A stretch of 64,000 bases of DNA, from assembly GCF_020184175.1 (NCBI RefSeq), contig NC_065533.1, positions 49,824,351 through 49,888,350 on the forward strand, in the 5' to 3' direction. Within the stretch, counting starts at the first letter, position 1. Each line of letters opens with the position of its first letter. Made by a program: the position numbers and the translations under genes. Shown here piece by piece: positions 51,401 through 60,815 of the stretch. The notes under the pieces were generated by a model that had not been told where the DNA came from, did no database searches, and worked only from the letters and a program-made list of their open reading frames with translations. The DNA is from Aphis gossypii (taxonomy: Eukaryota > Arthropoda > Insecta > Hemiptera > Aphididae).

Positions 51401-52356
51401 TACCTAGAATATTGTCTTAATAAAACTTGGCAGTCAGTTCAAATTTCATGGATTGTTATTAAATTTTCTTTGCTAACTGAAAACTAATTTCTGATGTACG
51501 ATTGAATTATAACACTATCTACGATGGTTAATTCATAATTATTATCGAGACTTATAGTTTAACATACATACGCTGTTGAGTAAGATAGTAAAATTTATAT
51601 ATGATTAATGATCAACCAGTACGATGAGGTCAGGTTAGATTATTGAACAGTGTGTATAGTATTATATTGCGACTTTCCAGCAATAGTCACTAGATTAATA
51701 CTACTAACCTTCAATATACAGTAGTAAATTACATTTACTAGTGAATGCTTACGTACAGCAAAATTAAACAGTAGCCAAGACACCCAAAAGATTTTGGTGT
51801 GTATTGTATGTCAATATTCACAGGCGACTATCAGTATTTACTGTCCACCAATTGTGGCCATTTACAGTAAAAAATATAGATTAAAATAGCCTACAATGGA
51901 TAATTATCTTATATACCACTTGACAATGTTGTTAAACACAAAAATATATATAAATACATGTATATATATAATATATATATAATCTATACATAATATAAGT
52001 GGACACGCGGTATAGATAGCTACTCCGAGTTATACATATTAGTATTATATTTATTCTAGACAAGACTTAAAATATGCTGCGAGGATTCCCGTACTGACAA
52101 ATCAGTCAAATTATATTAACAACACCGCACCTTTGGAATGAAAATATAATTATCATTAATATAATGAAAATTACGAATATATTATAAAACACTGTGTGTG
52201 TGCGTAATCATTCGTCATTGTACGCCATCGGTGTGTATAGAATATTATACTGCAGGAACGCGCGGAAGCGGGTAGCATAATAGTAATAACAACAATAATA
52301 CATAATAATATAACATTATTATTATCTGGTAGATGCTCACCTCGCCTCACGAACAT
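26657..52356 (-). CDS. Sidestep-family immunoglobulin cell-surface receptor (complete model, 13 exons)
   Basis: Sidestep proteins are neuronal or target-cell Ig receptors that bind Beaten-path family members in axon guidance. Exons: 52356-52251, 49580-49313, 48129-47825, 46979-46854, 45530-45273, 44657-44401, 44155-44014, 43384-43239, 43165-42973, 41626-41204, 36824-36581, 30560-30211, 27114-26657; sum 3276 bp (1091 residues), frame kept throughout. Residues 1-35 form a signal peptide (NNNVILLCIIVVITIMLPAS). Ig1 about 36-229 (SVALLPCD, then GKPLYSFDVRGRPL, a hallmark of the family, then AGAYRCRVDF). Ig2 230-355 (LVLECRV, STYTCLAG). Ig3 356-488 (YTGECWAEG, GRYLRCRAWN). Ig4 489-601 (VYFECKV, GRYTCQCNND). 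Ig5 602-742 (VRIVCQV, VSCRATNAVG). FNIII 743-905 (LTYSLEIYES, LSAYAANRMGRG). TM about 971-992 (MIVFISVAVLSAIVFAVAF), tail 993-1091 with a glutamine run. The exons are far richer in GC than those of POMT2. Which Sidestep paralogue this is cannot be told. Exon one is the least certain, chosen because it gives a signal peptide and the right phase. Confidence 0.88.
27325..27922. mobile_element. hAT-type element relic in the last intron of the Sidestep-like gene
   Basis: The left end CATAGGCGCAAAT (27325-27337) and the right end ATTTGCGCCTATA (27905-27917) are inverted copies. GGGGCTTAGCC-like blocks lie just inside both ends. CTTATATG before the left end and GTTATATG at 27923-27930 agree in 7 of 8 bases and may be the target duplication if five bases after the right end belong to the element. 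The interior carries a hAT transposase fragment (27512-27668). Confidence 0.65.
27512..27668 (-). pseudogene. C-terminal hAT transposase fragment
   Basis: The minus-strand frame reads WRLKTWMRSTMLQERFRSLG, then LINIDKDINIDTVPVLNDF and VKFNRRI. This matches the C-terminal dimerisation end of ZMYM-type hAT transposases (LK-wLRStM-qeRL-gLalL-I and following). It has no start, no catalytic part and no plausible expression of its own. It lies inside the inverted ends of the 27.3-27.9 kb element. Confidence 0.6.
29888..29966. repeat. A-rich microsatellite, (TAAAAA)n-like
   Basis: A run of A is followed by repeated TAAAAA, TAAAA and TAAA units on the plus strand, in an intron of the Sidestep-like gene. 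It could be the decayed poly-A tail of a retroelement, but no element body was recognised next to it. Confidence 0.8.
31850..32330. repeat. Degenerate fragment of the composite repeat family
   Basis: Includes ACACTTGAAATTTTCACCAA followed by ATGTTAAT and then GAGCTATTTATA, in the same order as at about 33475-33560. Further similar A/T-rich blocks continue to about 32760. It is a diverged copy without recognisable ends, in the same intron as the fuller copy. Confidence 0.5.
33029..34917. mobile_element. Outer hAT-like element split by a composite repeat insertion
   Basis: AGGGATGGCCA with GCGGCTCGC at 33030-33073 and, inverted, GTGGCTCACAAG to TGGCCACCCCTG at 34880-34914, look like the two ends of one hAT-type element. 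The composite repeat (about 33125-34850) sits between them, so it probably inserted into the older element. No target duplication is preserved. Confidence 0.45.
33125..34850. mobile_element. Composite non-coding repeat, fullest copy, with inverted ends
   Basis: GATTCTGAACGAAG at 33151-33164 is repeated exactly inverted as CTTCGTTCAGAATC at 34710-34723. Beyond it a tail (GTATACAATGATA... to the CAGCAGAGCGGTA-like end near 34850) is shared with copies at 57.0 and 60.7 kb, so the element extends past the inverted repeat. The interior is made of diverged blocks; 33985-34072 recurs essentially identically at 34533-34620, offset 548 bases. There is no open frame of note. Probably a non-autonomous DNA transposon or a satellite-like mobile repeat; its superfamily is not clear. 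Confidence 0.7.
35030..35690. repeat. Partial second copy of the composite repeat
   Basis: Shows the 3' half of the family: blocks such as CAAAATACTTTAAAATTTAAT, then the GACGAATTATCTTCGTTCAG region, with CTTCGTTCAGAATC at 35604-35617 as in the first copy. The 5' inverted end is missing. It lies just right of the fuller copy in the same orientation, which suggests a tandem duplication or a nearby insertion. Confidence 0.6.
36446..36482. repeat. (TA)n microsatellite
   Basis: An uninterrupted TA run lies just left of the FNIII exon of the Sidestep-like gene. An ACAGGGTGTAACAGAAA-like sequence at 36378-36396, a kind often seen at repeat ends in insects, lies beside it. Confidence 0.75.
38270..38400. 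repeat. Small fragment of the composite repeat family
   Basis: AATGACGGAAAAACG followed by AATTTTTA, an ACAAAATTGAT block and TTTTGAAATTTTCA matches in order the 33375-33490 segment. It lies in a large intron of the Sidestep-like gene. Confidence 0.45.
39050..39230 (+). pseudogene. Possible hAT/BED-finger-like coding relic
   Basis: A plus-strand frame (about 39113-39232) reads KPRFTCIFLDKCLKEDNLCS and then SWYKKSSKSANLMNFVMDL before a stop. The spaced Cys residues and the KSANLMN segment resemble a BED zinc finger at the start of hAT transposases. Only one short piece is open and no ends were seen, so the call is tentative. Confidence 0.2.
50655..51045 (+). pseudogene. Unidentified coding-like relic in the first intron of the Sidestep-like gene
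   Basis: Two plus-strand open pieces have ordinary protein composition rather than the Asn/Ile/Tyr/Lys bias of random AT-rich DNA. One reads RNPKFTSARSVDALIGPLIS (about 50689-50748) and the other DLYKEIEEGIDLSEINDI (about 50922-50975), the latter ending at a stop near 51045. Different frames and stops between them suggest a decayed gene or mobile element. I do not recognise the family. Confidence 0.25.
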
Positions 52357-53200
52357 TTTAATAATTCGATTTTCGTCAACGAATTATGTGCGTGTGTACA
52401 AATATTAATAATAATTCTATTATAATTATTATACGGTAGCAGATGACGACGATCCCATTATTTTGTTAAAATTAAGGCGAAGTTATTATTATTATTATTA
52501 TTAATCCCGGGTGAACGTCACGTAGACGATGGTGACAACGAAAATGAAAGAAAATGGACACGTCGTCGAAAACGCGTACACACACACACATATATATACG
52601 TATAATACGCGTATGGGTGTGTGTGGTCGATATCGTCGCCGTAGCGTAAACGATTTAGCACCCGCCGCCACACTTGCGATCGCTTTGATCAAATTGTTAT
52701 TTTAGGCCCGGTGTGTGATGACGGAGGGCGGCGGCGACGGCGACGACGAAGTATAATACGTACCTACACTGTGTGTGTGCGTGTGTGGTACGCCGCTCGC
52801 TTACTGGGCAAAATAGCCTATAGAAAAAGCAATAAATAACGTCGGTCGGTGAAAAACAGTGGGCGGGCGGCGTGCTGTCGTATTTAAATTGGACATTACC
52901 TCCGGCGAGAGCAGAAAAAAAAAAAAGAAGTGTTACCGAGCGCGGTGGCGGCGTAAAATAAATAGTACAAAACTACTCGTATTTTACATATACGCGGCGG
53001 CGGCAGTGCGGCGATAATAGGGTAGTCACGGGCGGGGCGGGTGCAGTGTACGCGGGGGACGAAGGTGGTGTGCTCCTAGAGCACCTCGAGGCTCGAGCTT
53101 CCACCCCCAAACACTACGTCTCTCGGTCACGACGACTTTGTGCCGCTCTGCGGGTAATGCGTGTGTGATTTGACATTGTCTCGTTTTTCTTCGGTGCGAT
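52357..53200 (-). promoter_or_regulatory. Probable promoter and 5' UTR region of the Sidestep-like gene
   Basis: Immediately upstream of the predicted first coding exon the DNA changes to GC- and CpG-rich sequence (GGCGGCGGCGACGGCGACGA near 52730, further GCGG runs to 53060). The surrounding DNA is strongly AT-rich. Position and composition suit a transcription start region. No TATA box or initiator could be assigned. Confidence 0.35.
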
Positions 53201-53559
53201 GTCGTAGGTTAGGAGAAGGATTGGAAAAAGGTGTTCAAACATATATAGGTATATATTATACGATATAGGTAGGTATATATATATATGCATGTGAGTGCTC
53301 GCTAGTGTGTGTGTGTGCGAGTTTGTGGAGATGACGACGACGGCGATTACGATAATAATAGTAGTATATATACGTATAGGGAGTGTGTCGGTGTGGCAAA
53401 GGGGTGACGGTTATAGTTGGTGGGTCTCGCGGGTGGGTAAAGCAGTGTTGAGCTTGAGAAGGCGGCGGTGGTGTGAAGGCTACGTCGACGGTCGGGTAAA
53501 AATAGCGGCGAACCGTGATAACAATCGTTGTTGTTGGTCGTTGACGTTTATATTTTATA

Positions 53560-53600
53560 CACAATAATATATAATATATATATATATTATGCACCTATAC

Positions 53601-53631
<31 letters not shown>

Positions 53632-53644
53632 TATGCACCTATAC

Positions 53645-53696
<52 letters not shown>

Positions 53697-53700
53697 CGTA
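53560..53700. repeat. TA-rich minisatellite with 43-bp period
   Basis: TTATGCACCTATACACATAT occurs at 53588 and again at 53631, each followed by a long TA run; the second run passes into GTGTGTGTG. The array length is likely variable between individuals or misassembled. Confidence 0.75.
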
Positions 53701-56040
53701 TATGTATTTTATATTTTTATGCATAAATATAAACATTATATAAATTATATATATGCATCATATACAGCCGCACCTGTAATCGAAAAATAACGGGTGAGTG
53801 GACAGGGGCGGGAAGAGACTTTGCTCGAGGATAACCGAAATAATAACGATAAATATGGCTGCATAAACGGTACAGGGAGTGTGGATGGGGTGGGAATGAA
53901 TTGGATGGGGTTGAAAAAAGGTATACTTCGTGATTGCGGCGAATGTTATGACGATATACCGACGAACAGGAACAGACTGTGGTTGCTGTACACGAACTTA
54001 AAGTTTTGAGTGACTTATGGAAATTTGATACGATGACAGTTAAAAATAAACAGTTAAAACAAAAATAAAATAACCGTAGATACTTTAATACAGTTATTTG
54101 GGTATGGAATTGATATTTGTATTTTCAATATAATGCCAAATAGAAAATTGATTATTCAAAAATTTGTATTTATCAACGTTCTGTAAAATAATTACGATTG
54201 ATTAGTATTTTATTTAGTGGTAATTATACGGAAAAAGCTATAATACATAAAATGTAATACGCGATATGTAAGCTATGTTAATATGAAAAATAAAAATATT
54301 TTTTTTTTCTTGTACTTTGGATATTTCCGTCGATTAATTCCATTTATACTTGTTAGGTACTCTATGAATATTCATAGAGTAATTTTATTAATCGTTAATG
54401 CATACAAGTATCTTATACCTATATACAATAGACATTAAACATGTATAATATTATAATGTAAGTTTTTAAATATTTGATTGTAGGGATGGAAATATACAAA
54501 CAATAGATGTATAAATGTATTAAATGCATTGTAACTTAAAATTTGTTGATATTTTAATTCAAAAGTATCAATAGTCATAATAACAATCATAAATACATGA
54601 AAAAACACAAATATCAACAAATAACATCTAAAATAACTGACGAAAAAAAATATTTCAAAATGTTATATGTAGCTGTTTTAAAGCTCTATATTTATTGACG
54701 GAACAAATTAAAAGGAGAAACGTTATGAGAAAAAAAAATAAAAAAAAAAGGGAAATCTAATAAATTTGTCGACTGAATACATTTTGTAGGCAGTGCATTA
54801 TTGATTTCTTGAAGTAATTCAAAATTAAACGACAAAATATTATATACAGTATAGGTATTTGATCGATCAATAAAAAAATTTTAATTTTCCTATAAGATTT
54901 CAATGTACACACGCGACATCATATTTTCTGTAATTTATAAAATCATAAAAACGAAGTTTTATTGTCAATAATAGTAATAATAAAAAAAATGATATTAGTT
55001 ATACAATTATATATGCTAGTATCCAACTATGTTATAGAAGAACTAATAATGAGTCGCCTATTGAAATGTGTTCATTATTATAGGATGAAACGGTAAAACG
55101 GAAAAACGTAAAAATATTTTTCTGTTGAAAAATCTAAATTTACGGATTCTAGAAATCAGAGGTTTGACTGAAATATTATATAATAAGCAATAATATTAAC
55201 AATTATTAGATCATATTTTATTTTGGTAATTTCAAAGAAATTGGGTTGAGTTCAATTTACTTACTTAGAATTTTTTGATATTAACTATGCATAATAGGTA
55301 ACACACTAGAAATGTAGAAATCATTTCTTAAATATGTTTGATATAAATGTGATATAATATGATATGTAAAAACGATTATATTATTCTACCTAGACATAAA
55401 ACTGTGTGGTAAGAATAAAAATATTATAATATAGACGAGTATAGTAGGTATAACAGTAAATAATAAAACTATTATAATAAGTGTAGGAGGTAGGTAAAAT
55501 CATGATTTTGGCATCACTAATGTAGTAAAATTGCCTATATAAATCACCGTGTTACAACTAACAATAATGATTAACAACAACAAAAATGAAACGTTGAATT
55601 TTAATATCATCAGATAGGTACATATTATATTATTTAGATAGATTTTCGTGGAATTTAAAAATATAAAATTTTACATTACTTATGTGTAAATGTAATTTTT
55701 TGTCAGAAACTGTGTGCAAATACAATTTTATAAATCATATTTTAAAAACATCGTTGAAAATTGTGCCTTTTACATGTAAATGTACTTTAATGTGTTATTT
55801 TTTGAAATATATATATAAAACGATAACATAAAAGAGGATTCGTTTTTATATCACATTTGTCATTGAATACCTGAATTTACATGTACACGCATACAATTAT
55901 TTGCATCGAATCCCAACCAATTTTTTTAAGTTTAATATAATTCAAACTGACCTATATGTCTTCGGCCAATAGATAATGAAATTTAATAAAATTATATGCA
56001 ATAAAAATTAAATAAAACAAAATACAAAATCAATTCAAAA
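53701..56040. other. Intergenic, no gene seen
   Basis: AT-rich sequence with a 22-bp perfect palindrome at 54359-54380. Open segments at 53794-54009 and 54435-54620 show no recognisable similarity. Nothing else is supported. Confidence 0.45.
54359..54380. repeat. Perfect 22-bp palindrome
   Basis: ACTCTATGAATATTCATAGAGT has no spacer and reads the same on both strands. It could be a dimer binding site or chance in AT-rich DNA. Confidence 0.7.
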
Positions 56041-56043
56041 CTT

Positions 56044-57095
56044 GTTTAGATTCTGAAAGAAGTGATGAATGTATTGATTCTACAATTGTGTCTGTGTACA
56101 GTGTACACCATAACTTGTCGAAATTCAAAACCAGTTTTCGACAAACTCGATTTTTCTTAATATTATTATAACTCAAAAACAAATCACTGTAAATACAAAA
56201 TTTATATATATGGTAAAATTTTCAAAATATTCTACCTTTTTTTTTAAAATATCAATACATTTTTTTAGAAAACTTAAAAATTTAATACGACATTTTTTAT
56301 AAATTGTTCTATTGTAGTTAAAAAAATTCGAAAATCTTAGATGTACTTGAGAATTTTAGCAGTTATTTAGATAGGTATTTTCTTTACATACTTTAATTTT
56401 CAAAATATTTCGCTTACTTTAAGGCTTTTTATAGACATTTGAAATATTCGTTCTATTTATATATATTTTTTTTTATAAATGTCGATAAAATATTTTGGCC
56501 AAGTCAAAATACTTGAAAATTTAATACAAAGTTCCAGGTGAGTTATTCTTAAAGTGATTAAAAAATTATAAAAATATAGAGGTACAATTTTTTTTAATAA
56601 CATTTGAAGTTCAAATACTGACAAAATTCGTTAAAATCATGAATATATTAGAAAATTGTCTAGTTCAAAATTTATAAAAAATAATTGTATAATTAGCTAA
56701 GAATTGAAAATTGAATACAATATTTTCCATAAGTTCGGCTTACAAATTGAAAATTGAAATTGGGTTGTCCAATTAAAAAAATGTTATCTAATTTTCTAAT
56801 TTTTACGAAATTAAAATTTCACGGGTAAAATAACGATGTACTATTAAATTTGTATAAATTGCCATTTTCTGTACATGATTTAATTTTGGGGTATTCAAGT
56901 CATTAAAACATAAACCATCTTTTTCTATCTAGTGAAAAATATACATCTTAGGCGGACAAATCATCTCCTTCCAGAATCGTTTTTCGTATACAATAATACC
57001 TATCATCGCATTCAAATTTTACACATCCATTGTATACTTTAGTGACCTACTCTACCTGATAAACCTGGCTTTACCTATTTGACCATCCTTTTTTT
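56044..57095. mobile_element. Composite repeat copy with inverted ends
   Basis: Begins with GATTCTGAAAGAAGTGATGA at 56049 and has the degenerate inverted end CTCCTTCCAGAATC at 56965-56978, followed by the shared tail (TCGTATACAATAATACC to about 57095). Internal blocks AAGTCAAAATACTTGAAAAT and AAATAACGATGTACTAT correspond to those of the 33-35 kb copies. It is about 1 kb long and lacks part of the interior. Confidence 0.65.
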
Positions 57096-59680
57096 TAAAT
57101 TTCACTTAATTATATTAATTATTTTTGTAATGAAGATATAGCATTATGAACGGGACTCTTATGTCGACATAATGGAAATCGAATAATCAATTCCATGCTG
57201 TATAATTGACATTTAATCTAATTATTATATTAAGTCGGCGAATGAGGGTTTATATTAGTGTGCGCTGTTGATGTAGAGAGTTGGTTAACTGTTACAGTTG
57301 TAAACAAAATTTAAGTTCCTGACCGTACTATGTAGAACGTAATACTTATACTATTTTATTACCATAACGTATAAATTCTTAACAAAATATTATCAAGTAG
57401 GTATATATATTTGTAGAAATATTATCGTATAGATAAATTAATTTAAAACGGTATTTGAATTTGTTAGTCGTTATTATTTTATGTAATATCGTCAAATTGC
57501 GTAGTATAAGTAGTACGGTAATATGTTCAAAGGTTGGTATTAAACGTTAGAGGGATGCTGGTACTTATTTAGAGAGTCACTAAAAGAGGTGAATACTCGC
57601 AAGTACCTAACACAACTCAACACTTGTTTGGTTAAACACATACTTATAAAAGCATTGTAAAGATCTCCAAGTACACGGAATGTTTGTATTTTATCAATGT
57701 GACGATACATGTACGAACTAAACTAACTGTACTTCTGACATGGAATAGCTGCTTAGGTTAATTTAATAAAAAAGTATTATTAAGGTATATTGTTATAATA
57801 TGTGTATGATTATTATTGAAATAAAATGGGTTTTAAAAACAACTCCAAATGAAAAACGTTTACAGTTTGACGGGGTTCTGTGGTTAATATTCAAATAGTC
57901 CACGAAGCTCTTCTATAATTTATAGAGAAATACAAAAATATAAATAAAAGTCCGGTTATAGAGGTACCAACTAAAATTTGTGATGTAATTTTTTTAAATT
58001 AATTCAAACTTATAATTACGGAGGGACAGTAATAACCACTAAATTCGATTTTTGTTTTTTAGTATTCACGCATTATTTCATATTCGATTTAATATTACAA
58101 TAAAATCACGAAAAAAATCAACCCCAAGATTTATATAAATAATATTTTAAAATAAATTTTGTTTTAACGTCATGGAATATGGAGATTTTCTTGAAAATGT
58201 AATGATAATTTTTTCATTTCTGCTGTAAACGGTGTGTACATTATTCACTCGTACGATTTCCGATCGACTGAGTTTCCGTATGCATATAGGTAAAGAAATA
58301 GAATACGATAAATCGGTAATCTGTAAGAGTATAAAAATATATTTTAGTAAAGACGTTCAATAATAATACGCTTCGTTGTTGTACTAACATAATTTTATGG
58401 CGGTAGTGTTAAAAATATTAAATTCGTGAATAAATAAATATTTATACACGTTGTTGCAGTACCTACATAAATATATTAAAACTATAAAAAGTCTGTTGTA
58501 CATAAACCCCAAAAAATAAAACGTTTCAATGGAACTCGATCGTTTAAATTTCAAAAACACTTAATGACCTTTTACTGGATTTTAATTTTAAAATAGGTTT
58601 TTAATTACACGACTATTTGTTTACTTGTATTTATACCGATCAAACTATCAAAGGGTGCCATCAATAAAATGAAATGAAGCGTAAAGGTTGTATAACTATG
58701 ATGTTACTGTTACTACAGTTTTATTAATAACGCGTTAATATTTATTATTACAAGGTGTATTCGTGATAAAATAAAAAATAAGCTCAAAAGGCTATTTAAA
58801 AGCCACATAACATTTATTAATATTTTGAATATTCGCAGATAATAATGTATGTTAAAACTTAATACACGGAGATTGACGGTCACATATTTTATTATGATTG
58901 TTTAAATTAAAACAGTTTTGTTCATACTCGTATATTGTACAAGAAAGTACCACTAACCTCGAACAATTCCAAACTTGTAGCCAAATGTTTTGTTATTTGG
59001 AGTGTTGAGAGACTATAGTTCTAACATTTATTAGTATTACAATTTACAGTTAAGTAAAAAAAAAAAAACAAACAAAATCAACAACAACCAATCACGTTTT
59101 GGAAAACATTTATGTTACAATACTTATAGTATTACCTATATCCGCTTTACAATTAATAATCGATATAGTGTAATATAAGTTAAAAGTACAATAAGTTTAA
59201 AACAATTTTCAACTGAAATATAGCATCGATTTGTCACTGTCAATTCAGTGGCCGTGTATTATTAGTTCGTTGTTTGAGTAAATGAGGTAGGCACCACCGG
59301 AGAAAATGACCGTATGCGAGGAAATACGGAGCAACTATATATAATATATTCCTTAGCATACTCACATATAATATAATATTGTAGAAAACTAGAAGTAATT
59401 ATTTTTAACATCTAACTCATATTGCCGAGTATGTATTGTGTTTTTTAAAAAACAAATATTTTCGATTTTCTACTATTTTATTTATAAAAGTATAGTTTTT
59501 ACTTACAATTAATCTAAATTTTAAATGCTATCAATGGATTGGATATGTTTATTGAATACTTGGTATTAACATATAAAGAATAGGTATACTGATATATATT
59601 GATGTGAAATGGATGATAAAGCATTGTTGTTTAAAGAAAAATAAAACTACTTGATTCAAATAAAATAAAAATGTTAGTTT
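57096..59680. other. Intergenic, no gene seen
   Basis: AT-rich sequence with ordinary low-complexity runs. No protein similarity, RNA gene or repeat with ends was recognised. Confidence 0.45.
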
Positions 59681-59683
59681 ATA

Positions 59684-60815
59684 AATTCTGTGCCAAGCGA
59701 TGAATGTAAGTATTAGTATTTGGTTTTACAATGATGTGTGTTTTTTTTAAACCTGAAGACATTTTTTATAACAGAAATAATGATTCGATTTTCAATGCTA
59801 AGGGTAACCACTCTGCAATGGTGCTTAGTTTATGGTACTTTTCAAAGTAACCACGGGGAAAACAAAAAAAAAAAAAATTACAGAAAAACGGGAATATTTA
59901 CTCAACATCAGTTTTTTGACAAAATCGATTTAATTTTGTTATTATAATTCAAAAATTGAATAACTGAAGGTACTTAAAGTGTTCATCAAAAATATATTCA
60001 AGAATTTTCTATACATTTTTACATTTTCAAAATATTTTAGCAATTTTGTGGTATTTACATTATACATTTGAAATTTGAAATAATTTTGTAGCTGAAATAC
60101 GGTGTTTATTTTTTCTATGAACGCTTAAATTTAATAAAATCAAAACAATTTTCAAATATTTTATTATAAAAAAAATCATAAAATTATAATTTTAATACCC
60201 ATAAGTTTTGATATTTTATTAAAAGATTCGTTATAAATTGTTTTTAAAAGAATTAAAGAAAAAAAAATGTACGATTACGTTAAATTAATTTGTTACAAGT
60301 GTTTGAAATTCAAATTTTGATGAAATTGGATATTCATAAGTAAAATGTAATATTTCCATCAAACGATTCCTACAAAATATTTGAGACTTGAAAAATTGTT
60401 GATAATTGAAAATGTTCACTTTTACTTAAATTACTATTTTCCATACACAATACATTTTTAAAATATATTTTAGATCAATCTTATATCATGATCCTATTCA
60501 TTCTATTCTACAGTAGGTATTGACTTATGTTAGTAATATTCTATGAAATAAACTTATAATTATTATTTTTATAATACATATGTTTTTTTTTTAAATAGTC
60601 AAATCAAACATACTATACTATTATTAGAAAATTAAATATATAACAAAATGTTTTTAGGAAAAGAACATCTCCAAACAAAATTTTATTTTATTGTAATAAT
60701 GTTTATCATTGAATTCAAGTTTAACACATTCATTACAGTGACCTCAATAACGGGGTACCTACACTCAAAACCACGCTATACAGTAGAATGACTTCTCCTT
60801 TTTTTATGTTCAATT
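59684..60815. mobile_element. Diverged composite repeat copy
   Basis: The decayed start ATTCTGTGCCAAGCGATGAA is followed by TTTTACAATGATGTGTG, as in the 33.15 kb copy. The end carries the shared tail TTCAAGTTTAACACATTCAT and ATACAGTAGAATGACTTC near 60780-60800. The open frame at 59738-59947 lies inside it and is not a gene. Confidence 0.55.

Noticed and set aside
52341..52356. Alternative donor GTGAGC after only five codons (MFVRR) of the first receptor exon
   Set aside because: It is in phase and matches the donor consensus better, but it would leave the receptor without a signal peptide. The longer exon to 52251 was preferred; RNA data could reverse this.
53256..53594. Open frames on both strands over the TA- and GT-rich repeat area
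   Set aside because: They are low-complexity translations of microsatellite-like DNA.
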